Assembly: GCA_016875995.1 (NCBI GenBank)
Contig: VGOG01000002.1
Span: 1-64,000 of the forward strand
DNA length: 64,000 nt
DNA from: Chloroflexota bacterium
GTDB taxonomy: Bacteria > Chloroflexota > Anaerolineae > VGOG01
Reading direction: 5' to 3'
In this document: piece by piece, positions 17,706 through 26,804 of the stretch
How positions within the stretch are numbered: the stretch's first letter is position 1
Layout of the letters: each line of letters begins with the position of its first letter
Translations under genes and position numbers: made by a program
Notes under the pieces: model-generated
What the model saw: only the letters and a program-made list of their open reading frames with translations
Told to the model about the DNA's origin: nothing
Database searches by the model: none

Positions 17706-17752
17706 GGAGTGCAGGCGCAAGCCTGCCAGGAGCGGACTTGCGTCCGCACTCC
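17706..17752. repeat. Palindromic element, outer stem with two inner hairpins
   Basis: GGAGTG (17706-17711) pairs with CACTCC (17747-17752). Inside are GCAGGCgcaaGCCTGC and GCGGACttgcGTCCGC, each with a 6-bp stem and 4-base loop. It sits between the divergent ArsA and Fmt genes. Confidence 0.7.
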
Positions 17753-17825
17753 TCAATTAACTGGCTTTGGGCCTGATTTTACCATACATTGCCCCAAATC
17801 GCAATAAGCGCTCGTGATGCGTAAT

Positions 17826-17912
17826 GCGTGAAACGTGACACGTTACGTGATGGTGACTCACGTTCCACGTCTTCACGTTTCACGTTTGACGTTTCACGTT
17901 TGACGTTTCACG
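17826..17912. repeat. Imperfect GTTTCACGTTTGACG tandem repeat
   Basis: A run of roughly 10-base units ACGTTTCACGT / ACGTTTGACG fills the region upstream of fmt. The same family covers the first codons of the YfhO-type gene (51929-51956) and the last codons of a methyltransferase gene (about 41300-41324). Its translation (FTFDVSRLTFHAS) explains the false N-terminal extension in the ORF track. Confidence 0.75.
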
Positions 17913-17919
17913 CTTCGCC

Positions 17920-17948
17920 TTGCCCAATAGCTCAAAATGTGATACAAT
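17920..17948 (+). promoter_or_regulatory. Possible promoter of fmt
   Basis: TTGCCC (17920-17925), a 17-nt spacer and TACAAT (17943-17948), 18 bases before the fmt ATG. Confidence 0.5.
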
Positions 17949-17965
17949 CCCTGATGGGAGGAGCC

Positions 17966-18910
17966 ATGGAAAGATTGGTCTTCATGGGCACGCCAGATTT
18001 TGCAGTGCCCGTGTTGAAGGCGCTGATCGGACGATACGAGATCGTGGGTGTGGTCGCCCGGCCCGACCAACGGGTGGGACGAGGTCACAGGGTAGAGCCC
18101 CCACCGGTAAAGATTGTGGCTATGGTCCACGATTTGCCAGTGCTGCAGCCGCCCCGCCTGCGCCAGCCCGAGGTGGTGGCCGAGCTTAGGGCCCTGGCGC
18201 CCGAGGTGATGGTGGTAGCAGCTTATGGCCAGATACTGCCGGCCGAGGTGCTGGCCATCCCCCCCAGGGGGTGCCTCAACGTCCACGCCTCGCTCCTGCC
18301 CAGGTACCGGGGAGCGGCCCCCATCGCCGCCGCCATCCTGGCCGGTGAGGAGGAAACTGGCGTAACCATTATGCTGATGGACGAGGGGATGGACAGCGGG
18401 CCTATCCTGTCCCAAGCCACCTGTTCCATATCGCCCCAGGATACGCGGGAGTCGCTGACCGCTAAGTTGGCTCAGTTGGGGGCCGACCTGCTGATGGATA
18501 CTTTGCCCCGCTGGCTGGCCGGGGCCATCGAGCCTCAGCCTCAGGACCACCGCCAGGCCACCTACAGCCGCATCATTGCCAAGCAGGACGGCCTGATAGA
18601 TTGGACTCAACCGGCGGTCGAGATCTGGCGGCGTTGCCGGGCTTACTATTCCTGGCCCGGCAGCTACACGTATTGGCGAGGCAAGGTACTCAAGGTGCTC
18701 AGAGCCCAGGCGTTGCCCCACTGGTCGGGCGGGGGGGAGCCAGGGCAGGTGATGGCTCTGGACGAGGGCCTGGCTGTTGCCACTGGAGAGGGAGCCCTGC
18801 TTCTGGATGAGGTACAGTTGGCGGGGAAAAGGGCCTTGGATGCCGAAGACTTCGCCAGAGGGCAGAGGGATTTCGTGGGCTCGGTGTTGGGTCGAGGAGG
18901 TTATAGATGA
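17966..18910 (+). CDS. fmt: Methionyl-tRNA formyltransferase
   Basis: The ATG at 17966 follows GGGAGGAG and gives the conserved start MERLVFMGTPDFAVPVL; upstream residues in the ORF track are repeat translation. The 314-residue enzyme has the formyltransferase core with NVHASLLPRYRGAAPI (residues about 107-122, the catalytic Asn/His region) and the GVTIMLMDEGMDSGP segment. A C-terminal OB-like domain begins near residue 205. It formylates the initiator Met-tRNA from 10-formyl-THF. A downstream gene starts inside its stop codon (ATGA). Confidence 0.94.
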   Translation: MERLVFMGTPDFAVPVLKALIGRYEIVGVVARPDQRVGRGHRVEPPPVKIVAMVHDLPVLQPPRLRQPEVVAELRALAPEVMVVAAYGQILPAEVLAIPPRGCLNVHASLLPRYRGAAPIAAAILAGEEETGVTIMLMDEGMDSGPILSQATCSISPQDTRESLTAKLAQLGADLLMDTLPRWLAGAIEPQPQDHRQATYSRIIAKQDGLIDWTQPAVEIWRRCRAYYSWPGSYTYWRGKVLKVLRAQALPHWSGGGEPGQVMALDEGLAVATGEGALLLDEVQLAGKRALDAEDFARGQRDFVGSVLGRGGYR

Positions 18911-20256
18911 ACAGAAGAATCTGGATATTCGGTATATCACAATTCGCTCCCGCTGGATCGCCAGATCCAGCAGTCGGGCGGCGGATTTGGCAATCCACCG
19001 CGAGCAACAAAACCTGGTTTCTGACGGCAGTGGTCTTGGCCTTGATGGTCACGATAGGCTGTGCTCTGGCCCTGTCCAGTCCAACGTGCGAGGGGCAAAC
19101 TCCAAACCCTCTACCCCCTGCGGTTGAGGCCTGTGGGACCGCGCCTCCGACTTCGGGAGTGACCGAAACAGCCCCACCGTGCGATCCCAGGGGCGCGAGC
19201 GAGCTCTCCGAGAGGTCCACCATCACGCAGACAGATAAAACCGAGGGGGGAAGCAGGCTCATCTTTCCCTGGGTGATGGTGGGAAAACCCAGGCTGGTCG
19301 AAAGGGAGAAGATCTTTTTACCGCTGTTCACCAAATCAGGACTCTGTACTGATCGCGTCGTAAGGACTGGTGACAAGCTCACTTTCAACGGTCAGGAGAT
19401 TCGGCTGATCGGCATGAACGTGGCTTATATCCTCGAAGAGTGGTTCCCGGATGACCAGTGGGAGGAGATACTCTCCTTCCTTTCCCAGTCCGGAAATACC
19501 GTCCGCATCCCCGTTTTTCCTAAGCATGCGCGGGACGGTGGGCTCGATCGGGTGGAACGGTTGATCCGCCTGGGTGGCGAGTACGGCCTGAAGTTCATCG
19601 TCGTCCTGGAGGGCTACATGGCGGCCGACTATCCCACCAAGAGCGAAGCCTGGTTTCATTCGGGATACAAGGTCGAGTACATGGATCACCTGAGAAGCGT
19701 AGTGACCAGGCTTAGAGACTATCCTGAGGTGGCGTTGTGGCAACTGATGGGGGAGCCCAGTTGCGCTCCTGAGGGAGGGTCGCGGTCTTGCTACAACTCG
19801 CTGGTCGAATGGGCCAGGGTGGCCTCTGAGGAGATAAAGAAGCTCGATCCCTGCCGGCCCGTGGCCGTGGGGATGATCTCGGTTGGAGGGCCTCAGCCCC
19901 AGGGGGAGGAGGCCTGGCGCAAGATGCACACTTTCCCCTCGATTGATGCCGTGACCGTCCACATCTGGACCAACGTCTGGTACGAGCGGGAGCTGAGGAT
20001 CGCCGACGAATTGGACTTGCCCGTTCTCTACACCGAGGTCTACCATCGGGCGTACAAAAAGAACGGTCGCCTTCTCTACGAAGGAATCCTGGAGGAAAGG
20101 GTGCCCATTATCGAGGAGTTCATGCAGCGATCCTTCGATGCAGGGGTGGACGGCATCATCCTCTGGCAGTATATTCACGAGGGCTATTGCGGGGAGCTGG
20201 ATTACGACCAAAAGGATCCGGTTTGGAAAGTGTTGCAGTCTTTTTCAAAGGAGTAA
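18907..20256 (+). CDS. Exported glycoside hydrolase-like protein (GH5-type fold)
   Basis: The ATG overlaps the fmt stop. The 449-residue product has a membrane/lipoprotein-like segment near residues 38-58 (FLTAVVLALMVTIGCALAL) preceded by an atypical N-terminus that partly comes from an AAACCTGGTTTCT repeat. The domain from about residue 155 resembles GH5/mannanase TIM barrels: FNGQEIRLIGMNVAYIL, then VALWQLMGEPSC where family members have NEP (acid/base Glu kept, the preceding Asn replaced by Gly), and VLYTEVYHRAY for the nucleophile Glu. It may act on mannan- or glucan-like sugars outside the cell; activity is not assured because of the Asn change. Confidence 0.65.
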   Translation: MNRRIWIFGISQFAPAGSPDPAVGRRIWQSTASNKTWFLTAVVLALMVTIGCALALSSPTCEGQTPNPLPPAVEACGTAPPTSGVTETAPPCDPRGASELSERSTITQTDKTEGGSRLIFPWVMVGKPRLVEREKIFLPLFTKSGLCTDRVVRTGDKLTFNGQEIRLIGMNVAYILEEWFPDDQWEEILSFLSQSGNTVRIPVFPKHARDGGLDRVERLIRLGGEYGLKFIVVLEGYMAADYPTKSEAWFHSGYKVEYMDHLRSVVTRLRDYPEVALWQLMGEPSCAPEGGSRSCYNSLVEWARVASEEIKKLDPCRPVAVGMISVGGPQPQGEEAWRKMHTFPSIDAVTVHIWTNVWYERELRIADELDLPVLYTEVYHRAYKKNGRLLYEGILEERVPIIEEFMQRSFDAGVDGIILWQYIHEGYCGELDYDQKDPVWKVLQSFSKE

Positions 20257-20268
20257 CGAGCAACTACT

Positions 20269-20322
20269 CGATCTTCGATTGCCGATTGCCGATTTTCGAT
20301 TGGGAAATCGAAAATCGGAAAT
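20269..20322. repeat. CGATTTTCGATTGCCGATT inverted tandem repeat
   Basis: Direct units of CGATTGC/CGATTTT followed by the inverse GAAATCGAAAATCGG fill the gap between the GH5-like and amidase genes. The same family is inside the YfhO-type gene at about 52661-52725. Confidence 0.75.
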
Positions 20323-20337
20323 TCTCTGGATAACCCC

Positions 20338-21750
20338 ATGGCGGATCTCGAACTGTGTACCCTCACCCTGGAGGAGCTCGCTCCCCTGCTGCGGGACGGG
20401 CAGGTCTCGCCCGTGGAAGTGATCCAGTCGTACCTGGTGCGCATTGACACCCTGAACGAGGCCCTCAATGCCTACATCACCGTGACGCGGGACCAGGCGC
20501 TGGCCGATGCGCGGCGTTATGAGGAGGAGATCCTGCGGGGGGACTACCGGGGGCCGCTGCACGGCGTCCCCGTGGCCCTCAAGGACCTCTACGACACGGC
20601 TGGCGTGCGCACCACGGCGGCCTCGAAAATCTACGCCCAGCGCGTGCCCCAGGAGGACGCCACCAGCGTGGCCCGGCTGCGCGCTGCTGGTGCGGTGCTC
20701 ATCGGCAAGACCAACCTGCACGAGTTCGCCTACGGAGTGACGGCGGATAGCTCGTTCTTCGGACCGACGCGCAATCCGTGGGACCCGGAACGGGTGGCCG
20801 GTGGCTCCAGCGGGGGCTCTGGGGCGGCTGTCGCTGCTGGACTCTGTGCGGTGGCCACCGGCTCCGACACGGGTGGCTCCATTCGTATCCCCGCCGCCCT
20901 GTGCGGCACCGTCGGGCTCAAGCCCACCTACGGCCGCATCAGTGGTCACGGCCTGTTGCCCCTCTCCTGGACGCTGGACCACCCCGGCCCGATGGCCCGC
21001 AGCGTGTACGGTGCGGCGGTCATGTTGTCGGCCATGGCCGGCTACGACCCCCGCGATCCCGCTTCGGTTGACGTGCCTGTTCCTGATTACACCGCTGGCC
21101 TGCGCCACGGCGTGGCGGGCTTGCGCATTGGTTTGGATCCCCAATGGGCGCTGTCGGGGATTCACGAAGATGTGCGGGCCGCTTTCCAGGGAGCCCTGGC
21201 GGTGCTCGAGGACCTGGGGGCTGAGATCGTGGAGGTGTCCGTGCCCCGCGTCGTCGAGGGCATGGAGGCGGCCCTGACCATCCTGATGGCCGAGGCCACT
21301 GCCATCCACGAGAAGTTTCTGCGCAGCCGCCCCGACGATTACCAGCCCGACGTTCGCGCCCGGTTGGAGAAGGGCCTGGCCATCCGGGGCATAGACTACG
21401 GGCGCGCCCGGCGTACCGGCGAGCTGCTGCGCCGCGACCTCGCTGCCTTGTTCCAGAGAGTGGACCTTTTGGCCACGCCCATGTGCGGCATAATCGCCCC
21501 GAAAATCGGGCAGCGGGAAGTGATCATTGACGGGGAGGCGGTTCCCGTGATGGCGCCCCTCACGCGCTACACCCGCGTCTTCAACCTGACGGGGCTGCCG
21601 GCCATTTCGGTGCCCTGTGCCTTCTCTCCTGAGGGGTTGCCCATTGGCCTGCAACTGGTGGGCCGCGCCTGGGACGAGGCCACCGTGCTGTGGGCGGCCT
21701 ACGCCTACGAGACGGCGGCGGAGTGGACACAGCGCCGCCCGTCGCTGTAG
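20338..21750 (+). CDS. Amidase signature family enzyme (GatA-like)
   Basis: This 470-residue enzyme shows the amidase Ser-Ser-Lys triad: Lys in PVALKDLYDTAG (about residue 80), the first Ser in the glycine-rich GGSSGGSGAAVAAG (about 158-171) and the nucleophilic Ser in GSDTGGSIRIPA (about 180-191). The family cleaves amides; GatA makes Gln-tRNA together with GatB/GatC, but neither is adjacent, so a stand-alone amidase is as likely. The C-terminal segment LTGLPAISVPCAFSPEGLPIGLQLVG is typical. It starts 81 bases after the GH5-like gene, beyond a repeat. Confidence 0.88.
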   Translation: MADLELCTLTLEELAPLLRDGQVSPVEVIQSYLVRIDTLNEALNAYITVTRDQALADARRYEEEILRGDYRGPLHGVPVALKDLYDTAGVRTTAASKIYAQRVPQEDATSVARLRAAGAVLIGKTNLHEFAYGVTADSSFFGPTRNPWDPERVAGGSSGGSGAAVAAGLCAVATGSDTGGSIRIPAALCGTVGLKPTYGRISGHGLLPLSWTLDHPGPMARSVYGAAVMLSAMAGYDPRDPASVDVPVPDYTAGLRHGVAGLRIGLDPQWALSGIHEDVRAAFQGALAVLEDLGAEIVEVSVPRVVEGMEAALTILMAEATAIHEKFLRSRPDDYQPDVRARLEKGLAIRGIDYGRARRTGELLRRDLAALFQRVDLLATPMCGIIAPKIGQREVIIDGEAVPVMAPLTRYTRVFNLTGLPAISVPCAFSPEGLPIGLQLVGRAWDEATVLWAAYAYETAAEWTQRRPSL

Positions 21751-22008
21751 AAATTCGGATAGGCTCTTATCATTGTCGAAAGCAGTGTTGGCCATCAGGC
21801 GGCGCTTCTCGATCCAACCATGCTCGGCCGTCGCCTCGGCCCATTGGCCCAAAGCTAATCATTGATTGCAATTTACTCAGGTACAATTTCATCGTGAACA
21901 TTGCTGTGCGCGATGCTTGTTACATCGCGTTGGCTGAGGGTCTGGAATGCTCGATGCTAATGGCAGACGAATTGTGCACACGCTTTGGAAGTATATAGGG
22001 GGGAAATG
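21751..22008. other. Intergenic region before the PTS regulator
   Basis: There is no gene in this stretch apart from the ribosome site AGGGGGG near its end. No clear promoter with both boxes was found. It holds short ORF shadows only. Confidence 0.4.
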
Positions 22009-24129
22009 ATGTCGTTAAGTACTCGTCAGTGTGCCATCCTCCGAATCCTTTTGGATATGGATAACCCGATAAGTATGTCGGAGATCGCATCCCAGCTAGA
22101 AATCACTCCTCGGATGGTGCGTTATGATTTTCGCGGAATCGAAAGATGGCTTCAGGCGAGGGATGTCCAATTAATAAAGAAGGCAAATTACGGGGTTTTC
22201 ATTGAAGCCCCCAGAGAAGTCAGAATAGACCTTATCCGTGAATTAGAACATCTCGCTGGCTACCACCTCATTTTGTCCCCAACCGAACGATTGCACATAT
22301 TGATCCTTTCCCTACTAAAATGTGATCAACCGCTGCTTATCAAGCAACTCGAGCCTCGATTGGGCGTGTCGCGCCCCACTGTGCTGAGCGACATGAATAA
22401 GGCTGAGAAATGGCTTGAGGAGCACAACCTATCTCTGATTAGGCGACCGCATTTTGGCTTCAAGACTGTTGGCAAGGAGGGTGATTGGCGGAAGGCTGTT
22501 GTGGACTTTCTCTTGGAAACCGTAGGGGAGATGCCTTTGCTGGTCTTGTGTAAGGGTTCCAAAGCAGCACTTCGGTCGCGAATGAAAGGCAAGGTTGGCC
22601 TTTTGCGTGTTTTGTCTGCATTTTTCGAGAATCTGGATCTAAGCTATTCCAAGAAGTTGGTTGACTCAATTGAGAGAATGCTGCACCTCCAATTTACCGA
22701 TGACGCTTGTGTTTCGCTTGTGTTACATTTGGCGATTCTGATAGGGCGTGTTGGGCAAGGCAAAATCGTCGAGCTTCCGCCGCAGCATCTGAAGAGCTTG
22801 AGGGAGCAAAGAGAATTTCACGCGGCCAAGATAATCGCTGACCAAATTGAACAACGCTTTAACACTGTCCTACCCAAGTCGGAGGTCGCTTACATTGCAA
22901 TCCAGTTAGCGGGAGCCAAGATTAGGTGGACTGTTTCTGACATCATTGGAGAGAGAAGTGCGGAGGAGATTGAACCAGGGGTGCTAGAAATGGTTGATGG
23001 CATGCTTGCTGAGGCTTCTATTTACTTGCATCCGTATCTTAGAGTTGATCAGCAGTTAATCCGTAGCCTGGCCTTTCATCTGAAACCAGTTCTCAGTCGA
23101 TTACGATTTGGCCTTCCGGTAAGAAACCCACTGCTTGAAGATGTAAAAAGGCAATATCCTTATATCTTCAAGGTTGCTCGAAGAAGCAGCGACATTCTGG
23201 AAGAAAAAGTAAGCAGGAGGATACCAGAGGAAGAGATAGGCTACATTGCCATGCACCTTGGAGCGGCCATGGAGCGCCTTCGCCCATTCCCCGGGGTGAA
23301 GAGAAGGGTGCTGGTCATTTGTGGTGAGGGGGTCGCCACGGCATGGCTGCTGGTCTCTAAAATGCAAGCTGAATTTCCCGAGGTCGAAGTGGTGGAGGTA
23401 ATGTCTACCTCGGAGGTGTCGAGAAGACATGTCTTTAGGGGCGATATAGATGCGATGATCTCCACAGTACCTGTGGAAATAGTGGGTATTCCCATCATAG
23501 TGGTTAGCCCGCTGCTTGGTGCCAAGGACAAAGCTAGAATTAGGGAGGTTTTAAAGATAGGCGTTTCTACCTCGGAGCCGGCTGACAACGCTGGCGAGGC
23601 AGAAGAACCGTGCTTGGCTACTCTTATTACCACCGAGACAATAAGGCTCAGAGTAGCCGCCAATAACTGGCAGGAGGTAGTTGACAAGGCGGGGAGACTG
23701 CTACTTAATACCGGGGCGATAGAGGCAAGATATATAGAGGCGATGAAAAACATCATTGTGAAGTACGGTCCATATATAGTCATCTGGCCAGGGATCGCCT
23801 TGCTCCACGCTCGTCCTGAGGATGGAGTCAAGCGATTGTGCATGAGTTTGGTGACCATGCAGAGCTCTGTCAAGTTTGGGCATCTGTATAATGACCCCGT
23901 TGACCTAGTCATTGCTTTAGGAGCTGTGGATGATCGTTCTCACTTAAAAGCATTAGCACAGTTGGCTGAGATATTAGGGGATCAAGAAATGGTAAATGAA
24001 ATCAAAAGCGCCTCCGCAAAAAAAGAGATATTGGAATTAGTCTCTGGTACTCCTCAGAAATCGAGTGTTATGCCTTCCAGAAAAGATGCCTGGTCTGACG
24101 TGGGAAATGGTAAATATTTGTCACAATAA
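22009..24129 (+). CDS. PRD-containing PTS-regulated transcription activator (MtlR/LicR type)
   Basis: The ATG at 22009 lies five bases after GGGGGG; the ATG three bases earlier is also possible. The 706-residue regulator starts with a DeoR/Mga-type winged helix (LSTRQCAILRILLDM, SEIASQLEITPRMVRYDF) and a second HTH (RLGVSRPTVLSDMNKAEKWL). Two PRD domains with histidines follow (about 200-310 and 315-410). Next come an EIIB-like domain (VICGEGVATAWLLVSKM; the usual Cys is kept as VICGEG) and a C-terminal EIIA domain (GIALLHARPEDGVKRLCMS; phospho-His in LLHARPED). Such proteins bind DNA and are turned on or off by PTS phosphorylation. The next PTS operon has only an 11-base leader, which fits DNA binding rather than RNA antitermination. 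Start codon aside, identity is clear. Confidence 0.88.
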   Translation: MSLSTRQCAILRILLDMDNPISMSEIASQLEITPRMVRYDFRGIERWLQARDVQLIKKANYGVFIEAPREVRIDLIRELEHLAGYHLILSPTERLHILILSLLKCDQPLLIKQLEPRLGVSRPTVLSDMNKAEKWLEEHNLSLIRRPHFGFKTVGKEGDWRKAVVDFLLETVGEMPLLVLCKGSKAALRSRMKGKVGLLRVLSAFFENLDLSYSKKLVDSIERMLHLQFTDDACVSLVLHLAILIGRVGQGKIVELPPQHLKSLREQREFHAAKIIADQIEQRFNTVLPKSEVAYIAIQLAGAKIRWTVSDIIGERSAEEIEPGVLEMVDGMLAEASIYLHPYLRVDQQLIRSLAFHLKPVLSRLRFGLPVRNPLLEDVKRQYPYIFKVARRSSDILEEKVSRRIPEEEIGYIAMHLGAAMERLRPFPGVKRRVLVICGEGVATAWLLVSKMQAEFPEVEVVEVMSTSEVSRRHVFRGDIDAMISTVPVEIVGIPIIVVSPLLGAKDKARIREVLKIGVSTSEPADNAGEAEEPCLATLITTETIRLRVAANNWQEVVDKAGRLLLNTGAIEARYIEAMKNIIVKYGPYIVIWPGIALLHARPEDGVKRLCMSLVTMQSSVKFGHLYNDPVDLVIALGAVDDRSHLKALAQLAEILGDQEMVNEIKSASAKKEILELVSGTPQKSSVMPSRKDAWSDVGNGKYLSQ

Positions 24130-24168
24130 CGGTGTGAAAAACGAGCACAATAAGTGCTTGGAAGGGTC

Positions 24169-24196
24169 TTGACAGCAAGGGATACGAGTGTATAAT
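24169..24196 (+). promoter_or_regulatory. Promoter of the PTS operon
   Basis: TTGACA (24169-24174), a 16-nt spacer and TATAAT (24191-24196). The predicted start leaves only about 11 bases before the EIIB ATG. Confidence 0.75.
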
Positions 24197-24213
24197 ATAA
24201 ATTAGGAGGGATA

Positions 24214-24513
24214 ATGGCAAAAAAGAAGAGGATAGAAATTCTAACAGTGTGCGGTGTGGGGAGTGGAAGCAGCCTGATCCTTCGCATGTATACTGAGGAT
24301 GTATTGGAGGAGTTGGGCCTTCGCTATAAGGTCTCGGCAGGTCAGGCAAGCGAGGCTCGCGGCACCAAGGCAGACATCGTTATGTGTGCCCCTGAATTCG
24401 CCGTCGTCTGTCAGGGCGGCAGCGCCGAGGTTGTGCCCATCAAGGGCTTCACAAACAAAGATGAGATCAGGGAAACCCTGACCGAGGTCCTAAAACGGAA
24501 GGGCTTCATCTAA
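24214..24513 (+). CDS. PTS EIIB component, ascorbate (SgaB/UlaB) type
   Basis: This 99-residue cytosolic protein starts with LTVCGVGSGSSLILRM, the EIIB phosphocysteine loop with Cys at about residue 13. The rest (ADIVMCAPEFA, VVPIKGFTNKDEI) fits the UlaB/SgaB family. It passes phosphate from EIIA to the sugar bound by EIIC. A TAGGAGGG ribosome site and the consensus promoter lie immediately upstream. EIIA is a separate gene two cistrons downstream. Confidence 0.88.
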   Translation: MAKKKRIEILTVCGVGSGSSLILRMYTEDVLEELGLRYKVSAGQASEARGTKADIVMCAPEFAVVCQGGSAEVVPIKGFTNKDEIRETLTEVLKRKGFI

Positions 24514-24651
24514 GGTTGACTGACTTCGGTCGCTGGTCTGTTAGTGGCTGGCCTGCAGTAGTTGTTGAGGAAAGGGGGTGGCGTATAAGAGCTTACCGTG
24601 TCTGGTTTGTTATCCTTGAGCTAACAATATACAAAGAGGAGGCAAAAGCAA

Positions 24652-25944
24652 ATGGATATCCTTAGGTCTTTGATTGACTTGATAATGAAGGACATCGTCG
24701 GCCAGCCAGCGCTACTGGTCGGGCTGATCGCTGCCGCCGGCTTGATCCTTCAGAGGAAGTCCTTCGCCACTATCCTTGCCGGAGGCGTTAAGACCACAGT
24801 CGGCTACCTGATGATCGTCGGCGGCGCTGGCATGGTCGTTGGCGTCCTGGCAGCAACGCTTTCTCCCCTGATTCAGGAGGCATTTGGTCTTGTGGCACCA
24901 GCGGCCGAGCTCGGAGGTATGGGTCTCCCCAACTTCTTGGCGAATTGGGGCGGCTACGCCACGGTGGCCGTGGCCCTCGGTTTCGCCATCAACCTGACCT
25001 TGGCACGCATCACTCCCTTCAAGTACATCTACCTCACTGGCCACTTGATGATATTCTTCGCCGAGAATACCTTCATGGCGATACTCGTAGGCTGGCCCAC
25101 TATCAGCCCAGGCCTGTTGATATTGATCACCGGCGTCATATGCGGGGTATATTGGACCCTTCAGCCGGCCTATATGATGAAGCTGATGAAGGGGGTAACG
25201 GGAACCGATGACCTGGCCTACGGGCACACCTCGTCATTCAACTGCTGGTTGGCGGCGAAGTTGGGCAGGTTTGTAGGGAAGCCGGAGGACAGCGCGGAGG
25301 ACATCGAGTTGCCAGAGTCGCTCGAGTTCTTCAAGGACACCACTGTGTCCTTGGGCGTTGTGCTGGGGCTGCTGACGGTTATCGTGGCACTTGTGGCAGG
25401 GGCTACGGCGTCAGGTGAGCTAAGCGGTGGCAGGAACTACATCATCTGGGCCTTGGTGCAGGGCCTCACTTTCGGCGCAGGCATCGCGGTCATGCTCTAC
25501 GGTGTGCGCATGATCATCGGCGAGCTCGTGCCTGCCTTCAGGGGTATCGCCAAGAGTCTGGTGCCTGGTGCTAAGCCCGCGCTGGATTGCCCCATCGTCT
25601 TTCCCTACGCGCCAACGGCGGTTCTTCTTGGCTTCGTGGGCGCCTTCGTAGCCTTCCTGGTGTGCATGTTTGCATTCGGTGCACTCGGATGGGGCGTCAT
25701 CATCCCGCCGATGATCATGCTCTTCTTCCCAGGCGGAGCAGGTGGCGTGTTTGGGAACAGCACCGGTGGGTGGAAGGGCGCTTTGCTGGGCGGAGCTATC
25801 TGCGGAGTCTTGCTGGCCTTTGGGCAGCTCATTGTTGGCAACGCCCTCATGCCAACGGTGCCCTACTACGCGAGCCTGGATGACCCGGACGTTCACATCA
25901 CGAACTGGATCTTTATTCAGATCTCGAAGCTAATCGGGTCATAG
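24652..25944 (+). CDS. PTS EIIC component, ascorbate (UlaA/SgaT) family
   Basis: This 430-residue membrane protein has about ten to eleven segments, and its motif ELGGMGLPNFLANWGGY plus ITPFKYIYLTGHLMIFFAENTFM match the UlaA transport domain. It moves the sugar through the membrane while EIIB phosphorylates it. The neighbours (NagA, two SIS proteins) suggest an amino sugar rather than ascorbate. A GAGGAGG site precedes the ATG. The 138-base gap from EIIB holds no other gene. Confidence 0.88.
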   Translation: MDILRSLIDLIMKDIVGQPALLVGLIAAAGLILQRKSFATILAGGVKTTVGYLMIVGGAGMVVGVLAATLSPLIQEAFGLVAPAAELGGMGLPNFLANWGGYATVAVALGFAINLTLARITPFKYIYLTGHLMIFFAENTFMAILVGWPTISPGLLILITGVICGVYWTLQPAYMMKLMKGVTGTDDLAYGHTSSFNCWLAAKLGRFVGKPEDSAEDIELPESLEFFKDTTVSLGVVLGLLTVIVALVAGATASGELSGGRNYIIWALVQGLTFGAGIAVMLYGVRMIIGELVPAFRGIAKSLVPGAKPALDCPIVFPYAPTAVLLGFVGAFVAFLVCMFAFGALGWGVIIPPMIMLFFPGGAGGVFGNSTGGWKGALLGGAICGVLLAFGQLIVGNALMPTVPYYASLDDPDVHITNWIFIQISKLIGS

Positions 25945-25980
25945 TCCTGACATCGCATCTAGTGAACTGAGCTCGTAGTC

Positions 25981-26019
25981 TGAGTGAGCTATCGCACTTC
26001 GGAAGCGATAGCTCACTCA
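25981..26019 (+). promoter_or_regulatory. Perfect hairpin before the first SIS gene
   Basis: TGAGTGAGCTATCGC (25981-25995) and GCGATAGCTCACTCA (26005-26019) make a 15-bp stem with a 9-base loop, 22 bases before the ATG and just upstream of AAGGAGG. No T run follows, so it is unlike a terminator. It may protect or process the operon message, or be an operator. Confidence 0.6.
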
Positions 26020-26040
26020 CTCTGTAAGGAGGAAATACGC

Positions 26041-26787
26041 ATGAGCGCAGAGCAGTATATTTTGGAGATCAAGAAACTCATTGCGAAGGTCGAGGAAACG
26101 CAACTGGACAATATCCGGCGTGCCGCGGATCTGGTTGCTGACTCCATAATGAGAGACCGTTTGGTGCATATCTTTGGTGCTGGACATTCTCATTTCCTGG
26201 CTTATGAGTGCTTTGATCGAGCCGGCGGCCTCTTGAACATGCAGGCTATCCTCGACCACGGTTTAGACTTCGGGTCAGGCATGCGCCGGCAAGGTGGCTT
26301 TGAGCGATTTCCCGGGTACGCCAAGATCGTGATTCAAGACTACGATATTGGTCCTGATGATGTGATGATCGTGATTTCCAACTCGGGCAGAAACCCCGCG
26401 CCAGTAGAGATGGCACTGGAGGGCAAGAAGAGGGGGGCCACAGTTATTGCCCTTACATCCTTGCCACACTCGATGAGCGTTTCCTCCAGTGATCCCTCTG
26501 GCAAGCGTCTCTTTGAGGTCGCGGACCTGGTGTTGGACAATGGCTGTGTGGCCGGGGATGCGTTGGTAAAGCTAGAAGGGCTGCCCCCGCGGGTGGGGCC
26601 TGGCTCTACGGTGATAGGTGCATTGATCCTCAACGCTATCGTGGTGCAGACGGCGAAGAACTTGCTGGACCGGGGAGAGGTGCCGCCGGTGCTTTTCAGT
26701 GGCAATCTCGAGGGTGCGCGGGAGTATAACGAGAAGGTACTAGGTGAGGCAATGGAGAAGCTCTGGCGGCAGATGAGGCATATGTGA
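26041..26787 (+). CDS. SIS-domain phosphosugar-binding protein (UPF0309 type)
   Basis: The ATG at 26041 follows AAGGAGGAAATACGC; the ORF track starts inside the hairpin. The 248-residue protein has a SIS core: HIFGAGHSHFLAYECFDRAGG (about 41-61), VMIVISNSGRNPAPVEMALEGKKRGATVIALTS (about 108-140) and the GPGSTVIGALILNAI end. UPF0309 proteins are thought to handle phosphosugars in amino-sugar operons. It lies between EIIC and EIIA in the PTS operon, so it probably isomerises or senses the imported sugar phosphate. Confidence 0.82.
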   Translation: MSAEQYILEIKKLIAKVEETQLDNIRRAADLVADSIMRDRLVHIFGAGHSHFLAYECFDRAGGLLNMQAILDHGLDFGSGMRRQGGFERFPGYAKIVIQDYDIGPDDVMIVISNSGRNPAPVEMALEGKKRGATVIALTSLPHSMSVSSSDPSGKRLFEVADLVLDNGCVAGDALVKLEGLPPRVGPGSTVIGALILNAIVVQTAKNLLDRGEVPPVLFSGNLEGAREYNEKVLGEAMEKLWRQMRHM

Positions 26788-26804
26788 GATGTTAGGAGGA
26801 GTTC

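Noticed and set aside
17828-17965. 46-residue N-terminal extension of Fmt
   Set aside because: It is the translation of the GTTTCACG tandem repeat; the ATG at 17966 has a ribosome site and the conserved family start.
20245-21852. 535-residue ORF on the minus strand
   Set aside because: It lies opposite the amidase gene, and its end is translated repeat sequence. No independent motif was seen.
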